This document shows positions 42,102 to 50,213 of a stretch of DNA of 64,000 nt, in pieces (within the stretch, counting starts at the first letter, position 1; every line of letters begins with the position of its first letter). The position numbers and the translations under genes were made by a program. The notes under the pieces are model-generated. The model searched no databases, was not told the DNA's origin, and worked only from the letters and a program-made list of their open reading frames with translations. Origin of the DNA: Pseudomaricurvus albidus (GTDB taxonomy: Bacteria; Pseudomonadota; Gammaproteobacteria; Pseudomonadales; Cellvibrionaceae); the NCBI RefSeq assembly GCF_018863235.1, contig NZ_JAHKRS010000002.1, positions 496,001-560,000 of the forward strand, given 5' to 3'.

Positions 42102-43520
42102 TCAGTCCTGAGAGGCTTTCAGTTCGCGCACCTGAATCGCATCCAGACCGCTGCCAGACACGCCCAGCGCATCAGAAATCACCACGACCTGATCGCCTTC
42201 GTGGAATCCTTCCTCCTCCAGCAAGATGTTGAATGCCTTGCTGAGTGTTTTTTCCGGATCATTACTGAATTGCAACTTGTGAGCGTAAACGTTGCGGTTC
42301 AGCCCCAGCTGGCGGCGAGTGCGACCGTCATTGGTAAAGGCGTGGATGCTGGGCAGAATCGGGTGGCAGTTGGTCACATAATTGGCCATGCGACCACGGC
42401 GGGTAATCACCACAATGGCTTTGGCTGGCAGAGATTCCGCCAGATGCACAGCACTTGCCGCCAGATTCTGTTTGGGGTTGTCGGTCAACAGGTCATCGGT
42501 AAAGCGCAGCCCCCGGTGACGTTCGATGCTGGTGGCAATTTTGGACATGTTTTCGACGCACTTGATGGGGTATTTGCCCACTGTGGTTTCCCCGGAAAGC
42601 ATAATCCCATCGGCTTCCTCGTAAACTGCATTGGCGACGTCTGTGACTTCTGCGCGGGTCGGCATGGGGTTTTCGATCATGGACTCCAGTAAGTGGGTTG
42701 CCACAATGACACGTTTACCTTTCTGGGCGCATTTGCGCACGATACGACGCTGGATGTTGGGCAGTTCCCAGAAGTCTACTTCGCAGCCCAAGTCGCCACG
42801 GGCGACCATGATGCCATCGGCAATGTCGATGATGTCGTCAATGTTGCGGACACCTTCCTGGTCTTCGATCTTGGCGATGACTTTGACCTTGTCTTTCTTT
42901 TCATCCATCAATTGGTGTAATTGCGCGATGTCATCTGCTTCACGCACAAACGACAGGGCAATGAAGTCAACATCCATGGACAACCCGAAGAGAATGTCCG
43001 AGCGATCCTTGTCGGTGATGGCTGGCAGGTTAACCCGGATGCCCGGCAGATTGACATGGCGCTTACTCTTTAACACACCGCCATCGACCACCTTGCAGCG
43101 CATCACTCGCTGGTCTTTTTCCAGAATCTCCAGATTGATCAGGCCGTTATCTACCGTCAGTCGGTCACCGACCTGCATGTCGGTAATCAGGTTTTCGTAG
43201 TTAACCATCAGAGAGTTTTCTTCCACATCCTCGGATGAGCGGGCGACGACAGAAATAATATCGCCTTTTTTCAGATTGAGATTACTGTCGCGCTCACCGG
43301 TGCGAATCTCGGGGCCTTGGGTGTCGAGCAGGATAGCGACCGGATATTTCAGTTTGGTGTTCAGGGTCTGAATGCGCTTGATGACTTCTGCGTGTGACTC
43401 GTGGCTGCCATGGGACATGTTCAGGCGCGCAACACTCATACCCGCTTCAGCCAGTTTTTCCAGCATCTCGTAGCTTTCGGTAGCCGGTCCAATGGTGCAG
43501 ATAATCTTGGTCTTGCGCAT
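42102..43520 (-). CDS. pyk: Pyruvate kinase
   Basis: A 472-residue pyruvate kinase, the last step of glycolysis, making ATP and pyruvate from phosphoenolpyruvate. Key segments are MRKTKIICTIGPATES (start), NMSHGSHESH, LLDTQGPEIRTGE and VKVIAKIEDQEGVRN, which includes the catalytic Lys. IMVARGDLGCEVDFWELP (metal Glu and Asp) and HLLESMIENPMPTRAEVTDVANAV follow. The start at 43520 is placed by homology and AAGAGGC; an upstream in-frame start at 43574 adds an unlikely leader. The motif pattern is nearer the E. coli PykF style (TKIxCTIGPATES) than PykA, but the isozyme class is not certain. Confidence 0.96.
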   Translation of the reverse strand: MRKTKIICTIGPATESYEMLEKLAEAGMSVARLNMSHGSHESHAEVIKRIQTLNTKLKYPVAILLDTQGPEIRTGERDSNLNLKKGDIISVVARSSEDVEENSLMVNYENLITDMQVGDRLTVDNGLINLEILEKDQRVMRCKVVDGGVLKSKRHVNLPGIRVNLPAITDKDRSDILFGLSMDVDFIALSFVREADDIAQLHQLMDEKKDKVKVIAKIEDQEGVRNIDDIIDIADGIMVARGDLGCEVDFWELPNIQRRIVRKCAQKGKRVIVATHLLESMIENPMPTRAEVTDVANAVYEEADGIMLSGETTVGKYPIKCVENMSKIATSIERHRGLRFTDDLLTDNPKQNLAASAVHLAESLPAKAIVVITRRGRMANYVTNCHPILPSIHAFTNDGRTRRQLGLNRNVYAHKLQFSNDPEKTLSKAFNILLEEEGFHEGDQVVVISDALGVSGSGLDAIQVRELKASQD

Positions 43521-43603
43521 GATTGCCTCTTGTGTCGTAAAAAAACGGATGGATTGTGGGCTGTATTCTGCCATAGCCTCAATGGATTGGGCACTTTTGG
43601 TTT

Positions 43604-43789
43604 CTAAAACCTTACAGGACCGGGTAAAGGTACAGTGAAATCAGGGATGGCTACGCCGAGTACGGCGAGCCCAGCCAGTGAAAAACTGAAAAAAACAACC
43701 CCGTCGAAGCTTGCGCCCTGGCGTTGCCCATGAAGCACAATGTTCGGGGTGTTAGCAATCAGGGGCAGCATTCCGGAAATCAGTGGTGC
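43604..43789 (-). pseudogene. Probable C-terminal remnant of a membrane transport protein
   Basis: The minus strand reads open for 61 codons after an in-frame TAG. The reading is APLISGMLPLIANTPNIVLH, then GQRQGASFDGVVFFSFSLAG and LAVLGVAIPDFTVPLPGPVRF, then stop. The first part, a hydrophobic stretch around TPNIV, and the final membrane helix resemble the C-terminal end of ion transporters of the DUF1646/SLC13-like kind. No plausible start or N-terminal helices exist upstream; the same frame before the stop (CQILHITAATQLNASGLRIPLS) may be more of the decayed gene. It sits between pyk and the dienelactone hydrolase gene. Chance coding-like sequence is possible. Confidence 0.4.
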
Positions 43790-43949
43790 CTAAGAGAGTG
43801 GAATCCGCAAGCCCGAGGCATTGAGTTGTGTCGCGGCGGTAATGTGAAGAATCTGACAGGCGGCTGAAAGCCTGAAAACTTGATTATTCCGGCGAGTCGT
43901 TATATCTCTTAGAGGGTATATCCTATTCACAAGACAGGGGGAGGCCATT

Positions 43950-44837
43950 ATGTGTGATGAGTTAACCATGGGGGATGCGGATAGATATCTGCACTCCACA
44001 GGCATTAATCGACGTACGTTTAACAAAATGGGGGCAGGTCTGGCTATGGCTGCAATCATACCCAGCTACGCTCAGACAAAGGATGTGGTAGAGCAATCGG
44101 TCGTGATTAAAACGCCGGATGGTGAAGCCGATGCCTACTTTGTTTATCCAGCGAAGGGCAGCCATGCCGGGGTCATTTTATGGCCCGATATTTTTGGGAT
44201 ACGGGAGTCTTACCGACAGATGGGCAAGCGTTTGGCAACCTCTGGTTACTCGGTTCTGGTTGTGAATCCTTATTACCGAACCCGCCAAGAGCAGATAGTG
44301 CCGGAAGATGTGATGGTGGTGGATCCGGAATTGCGGGCTCAACTGTTTCCTGTTGCAAGAGAGCAGGCCGCTACCCTCTCGCCAGCCACCTGTGTTGCGG
44401 ATGGGCGGGCTTTTGTGGCGTTTCTGGATCAGCAACCTTCAGTCGATACCAGCCGGCCGCTGGGTGTGATGGGGTATTGCATGACAGGATCCTACACGTT
44501 CAGAATGGCCGCGGACATGCCAGAGCGTGTCGGGGTGGGGGCATCTTTCCATGGCGGTGGTTTGGTGACGGATCAGACAGACAGCCCGCATTTATTGATT
44601 CCGAAAATAGACGCGGGCTTCCTGATAGCGATTGCGGAAAATGATGACGAACGTGAGCCAGAGGCGAAAACGGTGTTGAGGGAAGCGTTTGATGCTGCTG
44701 TGGCAGAAGCTGAAATTGAAGTCTACCAAGGTGCCATGCACGGTTGGTGTCCACCAGACTCAGCAGTCTATAACGAAGCCCAGGCTGAACGGGCATGGAG
44801 TCGGTTGTTGAAGCTCTTCGGTGAGCGGCTGGGATAA
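43950..44837 (+). CDS. Exported dienelactone hydrolase family protein
   Basis: A 295-residue alpha/beta hydrolase of the dienelactone hydrolase family. The nucleophile motif is GYCMTG (Cys177, in place of Ser as usual for the family) and the late His lies in YQGAMHGWCPPD. The N-terminus has a twin-arginine-like signal, INRRTFNKMGAGLAMAAIIP with RR at residues 21-22 and cleavage near SYA/QT. This makes it periplasmic, exported by Tat, which is unusual against cytoplasmic DLH enzymes. GGGGGAGG is a strong ribosome site. Substrate unknown. A perfect hairpin follows. Confidence 0.87.
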   Translation: MCDELTMGDADRYLHSTGINRRTFNKMGAGLAMAAIIPSYAQTKDVVEQSVVIKTPDGEADAYFVYPAKGSHAGVILWPDIFGIRESYRQMGKRLATSGYSVLVVNPYYRTRQEQIVPEDVMVVDPELRAQLFPVAREQAATLSPATCVADGRAFVAFLDQQPSVDTSRPLGVMGYCMTGSYTFRMAADMPERVGVGASFHGGGLVTDQTDSPHLLIPKIDAGFLIAIAENDDEREPEAKTVLREAFDAAVAEAEIEVYQGAMHGWCPPDSAVYNEAQAERAWSRLLKLFGERLG

Positions 44838-44845
44838 GCTTGCCG

Positions 44846-44875
44846 CTGTGGCGAGGGTACAGGAACTCGCCACAG
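44846..44875. terminator. Stem-loop between convergent DLH and MFS genes
   Basis: CTGTGGCGAG (44846-44855) pairs with CTCGCCACAG (44866-44875), a perfect 10-base stem. It lies 9 bases after the DLH stop and 28 bases after the MFS stop on the other strand. There is no T-run on either side, so it is a bidirectional 3' hairpin. Confidence 0.5.
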
Positions 44876-44903
44876 TGCAGGAATGCCTGGTTGTTGTGTT
44901 TGT

Positions 44904-46133
44904 TTAAGCGGCGCCGACCATGTCAGTTTGCTTTCTCAGACGTATCACCGGGCGCTCATCAATAAATACGTGAATAACCGCGGTGACCAAAGCGATGGAA
45001 CAGGCGGCCCACCAAACAACATTGTAAGACCCCGTTACATCGTACAAATAGCCGCCCAGCCAGACACCGCTGAAAGACCCCAGCTGATGACTCAAAAAGA
45101 CGATGCCGTAAAGCAGTCCCATGTATTTAAAGCCAAACAGCTGTGCAACCAGACCTGAAGTTGGAGGAACGGTGGCCAGCCACAATAGACCCGTGACAAT
45201 GGAAAAGGCATAAACGGATGCGGGCGTCACAGGCAACAGCATAAACCCCGCAATCGCCAGTGCCCGCAGGGCGTATATATAGGTCAGCAGCAGTTTTTTC
45301 GAGTAGCGACCGGACCAGGAGCCAGACAGCAGACAGCCAAAAATATTAAACAAACCAATCAATGCCAGACTGGCCACAGCAACGTCGGAGGGAAAGCCCT
45401 GATCGGATAAGAAGGCGGGCATATGTACGGTAATAAAAGCCAGCTGAAAACCGCAGACAAAGAAGCCGACAACAATAAGCCAATAGTGTGGATAGACAAA
45501 AGCTTCCTGCAATGCCTCCGTCATCGTTTGTGAGGATTCCGTTGTCGATGTGTTTTCTGCCGTTTGTTCATGGCGAAAAGGGCCGGCTAACAAAACCATT
45601 CCCAGTGCGCACAGAGCCATCAATAGCAGAGCATTACTCCAGCCGTATGCAGCGATAAATTCCTGTGCAACGGGTACCACCAGCAGTTGTCCGGCCGAAC
45701 CGGCAGCACTGCCAAGTCCCAGCGCAAAAGCACTTTTCTCCGGAGAGACCATACGGGCCATGGCGGGTAGCACAACGCCAAAGCCGGTAGCGGAAATGCC
45801 CATGCCCATCAACAAACCTGCACCGAGATTCAGTCCCATGACCCCATCGGCAGTGGCTGTGACGTAAAGTCCCAGGGCATAGAGTGCGGCGCCTATGATC
45901 AGTGCTTTCAGAGTGCCATAGCGATCAGAAAATGCTCCGGCCAGGGGTTGGAATAACCCCCAAAAGAGGTTTTGTAATGCCAGTGCAAAGGCGAACACTT
46001 CCCGTCCATAGCCAAATTCATCCGAGATAGGTGCCATAAAGAAACCCATCGAAGAACGGAGGCCAAAGTTTAATGCTAACAGTACGCAGGCAAAGGCTAT
46101 TGAAATGCTGAATAATTTGACGGGATAGGACAT
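44904..46133 (-). CDS. Major facilitator superfamily transporter
   Basis: A 409-residue, twelve-helix MFS transporter. The N-terminal half has NFGLRSSMGFFMAPISDEFG, then GLFQPLAGAFSDRYGTLKAL, the cytoplasmic D-R-x-G loop 2-3 motif typical of the superfamily. The long central loop (HEQTAENTSTTESSQTMTEA) separates the halves. The style (GLRSSMGFFMAPIS, later GLVAQLFGFKYMGLLYGIVF) resembles oxalate/formate antiporter or monocarboxylate-type members. It follows the arylsulfatase gene in the same direction with 221 bases between. A carboxylate or a sulfated-compound product is possible; the substrate is not assigned. Confidence 0.9.
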   Translation of the reverse strand: MSYPVKLFSISIAFACVLLALNFGLRSSMGFFMAPISDEFGYGREVFAFALALQNLFWGLFQPLAGAFSDRYGTLKALIIGAALYALGLYVTATADGVMGLNLGAGLLMGMGISATGFGVVLPAMARMVSPEKSAFALGLGSAAGSAGQLLVVPVAQEFIAAYGWSNALLLMALCALGMVLLAGPFRHEQTAENTSTTESSQTMTEALQEAFVYPHYWLIVVGFFVCGFQLAFITVHMPAFLSDQGFPSDVAVASLALIGLFNIFGCLLSGSWSGRYSKKLLLTYIYALRALAIAGFMLLPVTPASVYAFSIVTGLLWLATVPPTSGLVAQLFGFKYMGLLYGIVFLSHQLGSFSGVWLGGYLYDVTGSYNVVWWAACSIALVTAVIHVFIDERPVIRLRKQTDMVGAA

Positions 46134-46290
46134 GGTTCTTCCTGTGGAATAAGCTGGAACTGCAGAACACAGTTCGGGCCGCCATCATAAGGAAGTCAGC
46201 TGGCAATTGAAACTAATGGCTGGACAACGCTGTTCCAAAAGGTGACTGATAGGGTGTGAATAGGGGGCACTCCGACCTTAACCGGGGTTT

Positions 46291-46334
46291 ACCCGCTTTA
46301 AAAAAATTAAGCCAAACTTTTTTTTAAAGCGGGT
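46291..46334 (-). terminator. Long A/T-containing stem-loop after the arylsulfatase gene
   Basis: ACCCGCTTTAAAAAAA (46291-46306) pairs with TTTTTTTAAAGCGGGT (46319-46334), a perfect 16-base stem with a 12-base loop, 20 bases after the arylsulfatase stop (46355). The A and T tracts sit inside the stem, so it is terminator-like in place but not a classic GC stem with a U tail. Confidence 0.55.
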
Positions 46335-46354
46335 GTTGTTGATTAATATTCCGG

Positions 46355-47953
46355 TTATTGCTTGGACTTGTTGACGAATTCTTCAACCACATTGGACATG
46401 TCGAAAGATTTTCCACCCTGGACGGGGGGGTACTCTTTCAGGGTCTGAAGGTGCTGTCCCATCAACTCTCCCATCGGTTGAATCAGCCAGGAAACTTTTT
46501 GCATCAAGTGACCATAGGCGTCGGCTGTGGAATAGCTTTCAAAAGGATCCATGCGAATATTAAAGACCAGTGGTACCGTGAGGGGAACCACATTGGCGTA
46601 GTAGTCTTCTTTGGTCGAAAAGTGAAACTTCCAGGGGCCCATACGAACGGCCGTCAGTTTGGATTCATAGTAATGGAAAATAACGTTACGAGCGGAGTGG
46701 TCTGACTCGCCTTTCCAATACGGCAGATTGTTAACGCCATCAATATACTGCTTTTTCTGTGACTTCATTTTTTCAGCGACATCGTTGATACCAGCGGCTG
46801 CGGCAAGCGTGGTAAACATGTCCTGGTGGCCCTGGATGCCATTAAGTATTTGACCGGGTTTGATGACCCCGGGCCAGCGCACCATTGATGGTACACGAAT
46901 GCCGCCCTCGTAAGTCGTCATCTTTTCACCGCGGAAGGGCGTAGTGGCGCCGTGGGGCCAGGAAGTATGCTCTGGTCCATTGTCGGTGGAATACCAAACA
47001 ATGGTGTTTTCTTCGAGACCATTGGCTTTGAGGAATTCCAGCACGAGGCCGATGTCGTGATCGTGTTGAAGCATTCCGGAACCATGGTAATCGGCTTCCG
47101 AGGTGTATTTTTCTGCTGCATAGCGCCACTTGTCATTGAGACGGGTATAAAGATGCATGCGGGACGTGTTTAGCCAGACAAAGAAGGGTTTTCCATCTTC
47201 CTTGGCTTTTTTCATGAAGTTTTCGGCCTTGGGAATCACTTCACCCTCGTCAAAGTTTTTCATCCGCTCTTGAGTCAGTGGGCCAGTATCTTTGATTTTT
47301 TGTTTCCCGACCTTGCCGAAACGAGGATCTACCGTATTATCCACTGAATTTGTTGCGTAAGAATGGATCACACCGCGTGTGCCGAATTTCTTTTCGTAGG
47401 TTTCCAGGTCTCCGGAATAAGCTTTGCCAAAGCGTTGATAATCTCTTTGTTCAGCTTCTTCCTGAGTATTCAAATGGTATAAGTTCCCGAAAAATTCATC
47501 GAAGCCATGCACCGTTGGCAGATGCTCATTGCGGTCACCCAGGTGATTTTTGCCAAAATGACCTGTGGCATACCCTGCATCTTTAAGGACTTCGGCAAGA
47601 GACGGTGATTCTTTTTGCAGGCCAAGTTTATCTCCTGGCTGCCCGACAGTGGTCATGCCTGAGCGGATGGGGTACTGCCCGGTTATGAAGGCTGCACGGC
47701 CGGCTGTACAAGATGGCTGGGCGTAATGATCGGTGAAACGAATGCCCTCCATGCCAATTTTGTCAATATTCGGTGTCGTGTAGCCCATAGTTCCCATGCC
47801 ATAGGAACTGAGGTTTTGCCAGCCAATATCGTCACCCCAAATTACCAGGATGTTGGGTTTTTTGGATTGCGCAAAGGCATTGGCTGTAAACAGCAGAGTT
47901 ATGATCCCGAGGCTAAAAATGGATTTAAATAGCAAGTGGTTAAATACTTTCAT
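46355..47953 (-). CDS. Arylsulfatase (type I sulfatase), exported
   Basis: A 532-residue sulfatase. The signal peptide is residues 1-28 (ending ANAFA/QS). The metal site begins with [13 protein letters not shown] (Asp41, Asp42). The formylglycine signature is [15 protein letters not shown] with Cys82, of C-x-A-x-R form. Later come [14 protein letters not shown] and [30 protein letters not shown], the typical His/Asp/Asn metal ligands and a second Lys. It should cleave sulfate esters in the periplasm or outside the cell. The Cys must be converted to formylglycine by a maturase; none is visible in this window. An MFS transporter gene follows in the same direction. Confidence 0.93.
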   Translation of the reverse strand: MKVFNHLLFKSIFSLGIITLLFTANAFAQSKKPNILVIWGDDIGWQNLSSYGMGTMGYTTPNIDKIGMEGIRFTDHYAQPSCTAGRAAFITGQYPIRSGMTTVGQPGDKLGLQKESPSLAEVLKDAGYATGHFGKNHLGDRNEHLPTVHGFDEFFGNLYHLNTQEEAEQRDYQRFGKAYSGDLETYEKKFGTRGVIHSYATNSVDNTVDPRFGKVGKQKIKDTGPLTQERMKNFDEGEVIPKAENFMKKAKEDGKPFFVWLNTSRMHLYTRLNDKWRYAAEKYTSEADYHGSGMLQHDHDIGLVLEFLKANGLEENTIVWYSTDNGPEHTSWPHGATTPFRGEKMTTYEGGIRVPSMVRWPGVIKPGQILNGIQGHQDMFTTLAAAAGINDVAEKMKSQKKQYIDGVNNLPYWKGESDHSARNVIFHYYESKLTAVRMGPWKFHFSTKEDYYANVVPLTVPLVFNIRMDPFESYSTADAYGHLMQKVSWLIQPMGELMGQHLQTLKEYPPVQGGKSFDMSNVVEEFVNKSKQ

Positions 47954-48156
47954 GATTCGTTTCCCGGTCCGTCTGGTATTTCAATTGCAACACCGCAGAG
48001 TGTATTGTTGCGTTTATGTGCCACTAGAACTCTGCTCTGGAAATCAAAGCATAGAAGGGAATGAAGAATTTTCCAGCAGGGCAGGATTAATGGGGTATGA
48101 CGGTTTCACGAAAAACCTGTTGCTGGCCATGAGCCAGAAAGCCGGTTATCGGGGCT

Positions 48157-49128
48157 TTAACTGGTCAGATGTTCACACACTTTGTTTCGCCCTGTTTTCT
48201 TTGCCTCGAGCAAGGCTTCATCGGCGCGTTGTAGCAGGACATCCAGGCTCAATGACTCTGAACCCTGTGCGAATGATGGTGTGTGAGGCGGAAATTGTGC
48301 ACAGGTCAAACCAAAGCTGGCGGTACAATAAAATTGGTCGTTTCCGGCCTTTATTGGCAGGTCAGCAATGTTTTCTTTCAGGCGCATGGCAAGTTTGTGT
48401 GCATCTTCGAAAGGTGTATTGGGCAAGAGAATCGCAAACTCTTCACCTCCCAGTCTGGCAAACAGGTCGGGAGTTCTTATGGCGCGTGCAACCGCTTTGG
48501 TCAACGTGACGAGTGCCTTATCCCCCGCTGCGTGACCCCATTGATCATTGACGGCTTTGAAATGATCAATGTCAAACATGATGGCCGCCAGCGGTTGGCC
48601 AGTGCGCCGGGCTTGTTGAATCAGCTTGTTGCCATAATTGAAAAAAGCCCGACGGTTATGGATGCCAGTCAACTCGTCGGTGTCGGCCAGCTCTTCGGCT
48701 TTCGCTTTGGCAAGTTTCAGTTCGTGCTCAATTGCTTTGCGTTCGGTAATGTCTGTGGCTATCTCCATCCGCACCAGGCGTCCATCTGTCCAGCGTATCG
48801 CCTGATCCCGACACTGATACCACCGGCCATTCTGGGTATTCTGGAATTCCCAGACGTAAACGCCGGTGGAGTTGCCTGCTGAATCGACCAATTTGGGATT
48901 GCTACAGAATTCACAGGGAGAGTTCTGGCCTTTCTGTAAGACCTCGTAGCATTTTTTATTGGCCGATGAGCCCCAGACCGACTTGCCATAATCATTAAAA
49001 AACAGCACTTCGTGGGTGTCCATGTCCGCAACATACACCAGCGCATCCAGGCTGTTCAGCACCGTTTTAAGGGCCTGATAGCTGTGGGATTCTTCTGGAT
49101 TTTCTGAGGTGGGAGAGGTGTTGGGCAT
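48157..49128 (-). CDS. PAS-GGDEF diguanylate cyclase
   Basis: A 323-residue protein counted from ATG 49128. A PAS domain at about residues 20-130 carries ALVYVADMDTHEVLFFNDYG and a Cys pair in PCEFCSNP (possible redox or metal site), ending MEIATDITERKAIEHEL. A coiled-coil linker leads to a GGDEF domain (about 150-315) with TDELTGIHNRRAFF, IMFDIDHFKAVNDQWGHAAGD and an active ARLGGEEF motif. It should make c-di-GMP, probably in response to a signal felt by the soluble PAS domain. Starts at 49173 (TTG, with GAGGTG) and 49182 (GTG) are alternatives. It is a monocistronic unit. Confidence 0.88.
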   Translation of the reverse strand: MPNTSPTSENPEESHSYQALKTVLNSLDALVYVADMDTHEVLFFNDYGKSVWGSSANKKCYEVLQKGQNSPCEFCSNPKLVDSAGNSTGVYVWEFQNTQNGRWYQCRDQAIRWTDGRLVRMEIATDITERKAIEHELKLAKAKAEELADTDELTGIHNRRAFFNYGNKLIQQARRTGQPLAAIMFDIDHFKAVNDQWGHAAGDKALVTLTKAVARAIRTPDLFARLGGEEFAILLPNTPFEDAHKLAMRLKENIADLPIKAGNDQFYCTASFGLTCAQFPPHTPSFAQGSESLSLDVLLQRADEALLEAKKTGRNKVCEHLTS

Positions 49129-49192
49129 GCGCTGGCCTGAAGCTGTATTCTCTGAGTCGATCTCTGGACTCAAGAATAGCACACCTCGGACA

Positions 49193-49231
49193 AACAGCCC
49201 CAGACCAGGGATGCTAAGGTCTGGGGCTGTT
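49193..49231 (-). terminator. Terminator-like hairpin after the liu operon
   Basis: AACAGCCCCAGACC (49193-49206) pairs perfectly with GGTCTGGGGCTGTT (49218-49231). It lies 30 bases after the liuE stop. Read on the minus strand the stem is followed by a short TTTG, so it is a strong GC stem with a poor T tail. Confidence 0.65.
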
Positions 49232-49260
49232 GATAGGAGCTGTCTGTGAAGGCGTATCGG

Positions 49261-50163
49261 TTATTGCTTGGATAACCATGCCTTGGCAACCTTGGATCCA
49301 TTGTCGCGATTGAGGTGCTGGCAAATATAATCACCGGCCTGAATCAGTTTCTCCAGATCAATACCGGTTTCAATACCCATGCCGTTCAGCATATACACAA
49401 CATCTTCTGTTGCGACGTTGCCTGATGCTCCTTTGGCATAAGGGCAGCCGCCCAGGCCGGCTACAGAGCTGTCTACAACACTGATACCCATTTGCAACGC
49501 CATCAGGATGTTGGCCAGAGCCTGTCCGTAGGTATCGTGCATATGCACTGCGAGGTTTTCCAGAGGGATTAGCTTCAGGCATTCTTCCAGCACGCGTTGT
49601 GTCGAGGCCGGGGTGGCTACACCTGTCGTATCGCTGATGGAAACTTCGTAGCAGCCCATATCGTAGAGTTGCCTGGCAATCTCTGCGACTTTAACCGGGT
49701 CGACATAGCCTTCATAGGGACAACCCAGAGCGGTGGAGACATAGCAGCGAACTTTCATGTTGCGGGATTTCGCCTCCTCCATAATCGGCTCAAAGCGCTT
49801 GATGCTCTCGGCAATGGAACAGTTGATGTTCTTTTGGGTAAAGGACTCGGAAGCGGCCGTGAAAATGGCCACTTCGTCGGTGTTGGCAAGAACTGCGCGG
49901 CCAAATCCCTGAATGTTGGGGGTCAGTGCAGAGTAAACCACACCGTCCTTGCGCTGGACATCGGACAGGATTTCATCACTGCCCGCCATCTGTGGTACCC
50001 ATTTGGGATTCACAAAGCTTCCGGATTCGATATGAACAATGCCTGAGTCCGCGAGGCGTTCTATCAGCGATATTTTGGTGGCAGCATCAATCGGTTGTTT
50101 CTCGTTTTGCAGTCCGTCACGAGGACCAACTTCGACGATGCGGACGTGTTTGGGTAGTGACAT
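49261..50163 (-). CDS. liuE: Hydroxymethylglutaryl-CoA lyase
   Basis: A 300-residue HMG-CoA lyase, which splits HMG-CoA into acetoacetate and acetyl-CoA, the last step of leucine degradation. The TIM-barrel opening [17 protein letters not shown] (about residue 10) carries the conserved Arg and Asp. [20 protein letters not shown] (about 230) carries the catalytic Cys, and [14 protein letters not shown] carries metal-binding His residues. It is the last gene of the liu operon, 50 bases after the liuD stop. The acetoacetate it releases can be activated by the scoAB transferase encoded at 6-7.4 kb. Confidence 0.96.
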   Translation of the reverse strand: MSLPKHVRIVEVGPRDGLQNEKQPIDAATKISLIERLADSGIVHIESGSFVNPKWVPQMAGSDEILSDVQRKDGVVYSALTPNIQGFGRAVLANTDEVAIFTAASESFTQKNINCSIAESIKRFEPIMEEAKSRNMKVRCYVSTALGCPYEGYVDPVKVAEIARQLYDMGCYEVSISDTTGVATPASTQRVLEECLKLIPLENLAVHMHDTYGQALANILMALQMGISVVDSSVAGLGGCPYAKGASGNVATEDVVYMLNGMGIETGIDLEKLIQAGDYICQHLNRDNGSKVAKAWLSKQ

Positions 50164-50213
50164 ATCAAATTCCCTGTTAACAAGTGCTTCGCAGTTGTTA
50201 CTTCAAATGTGGA

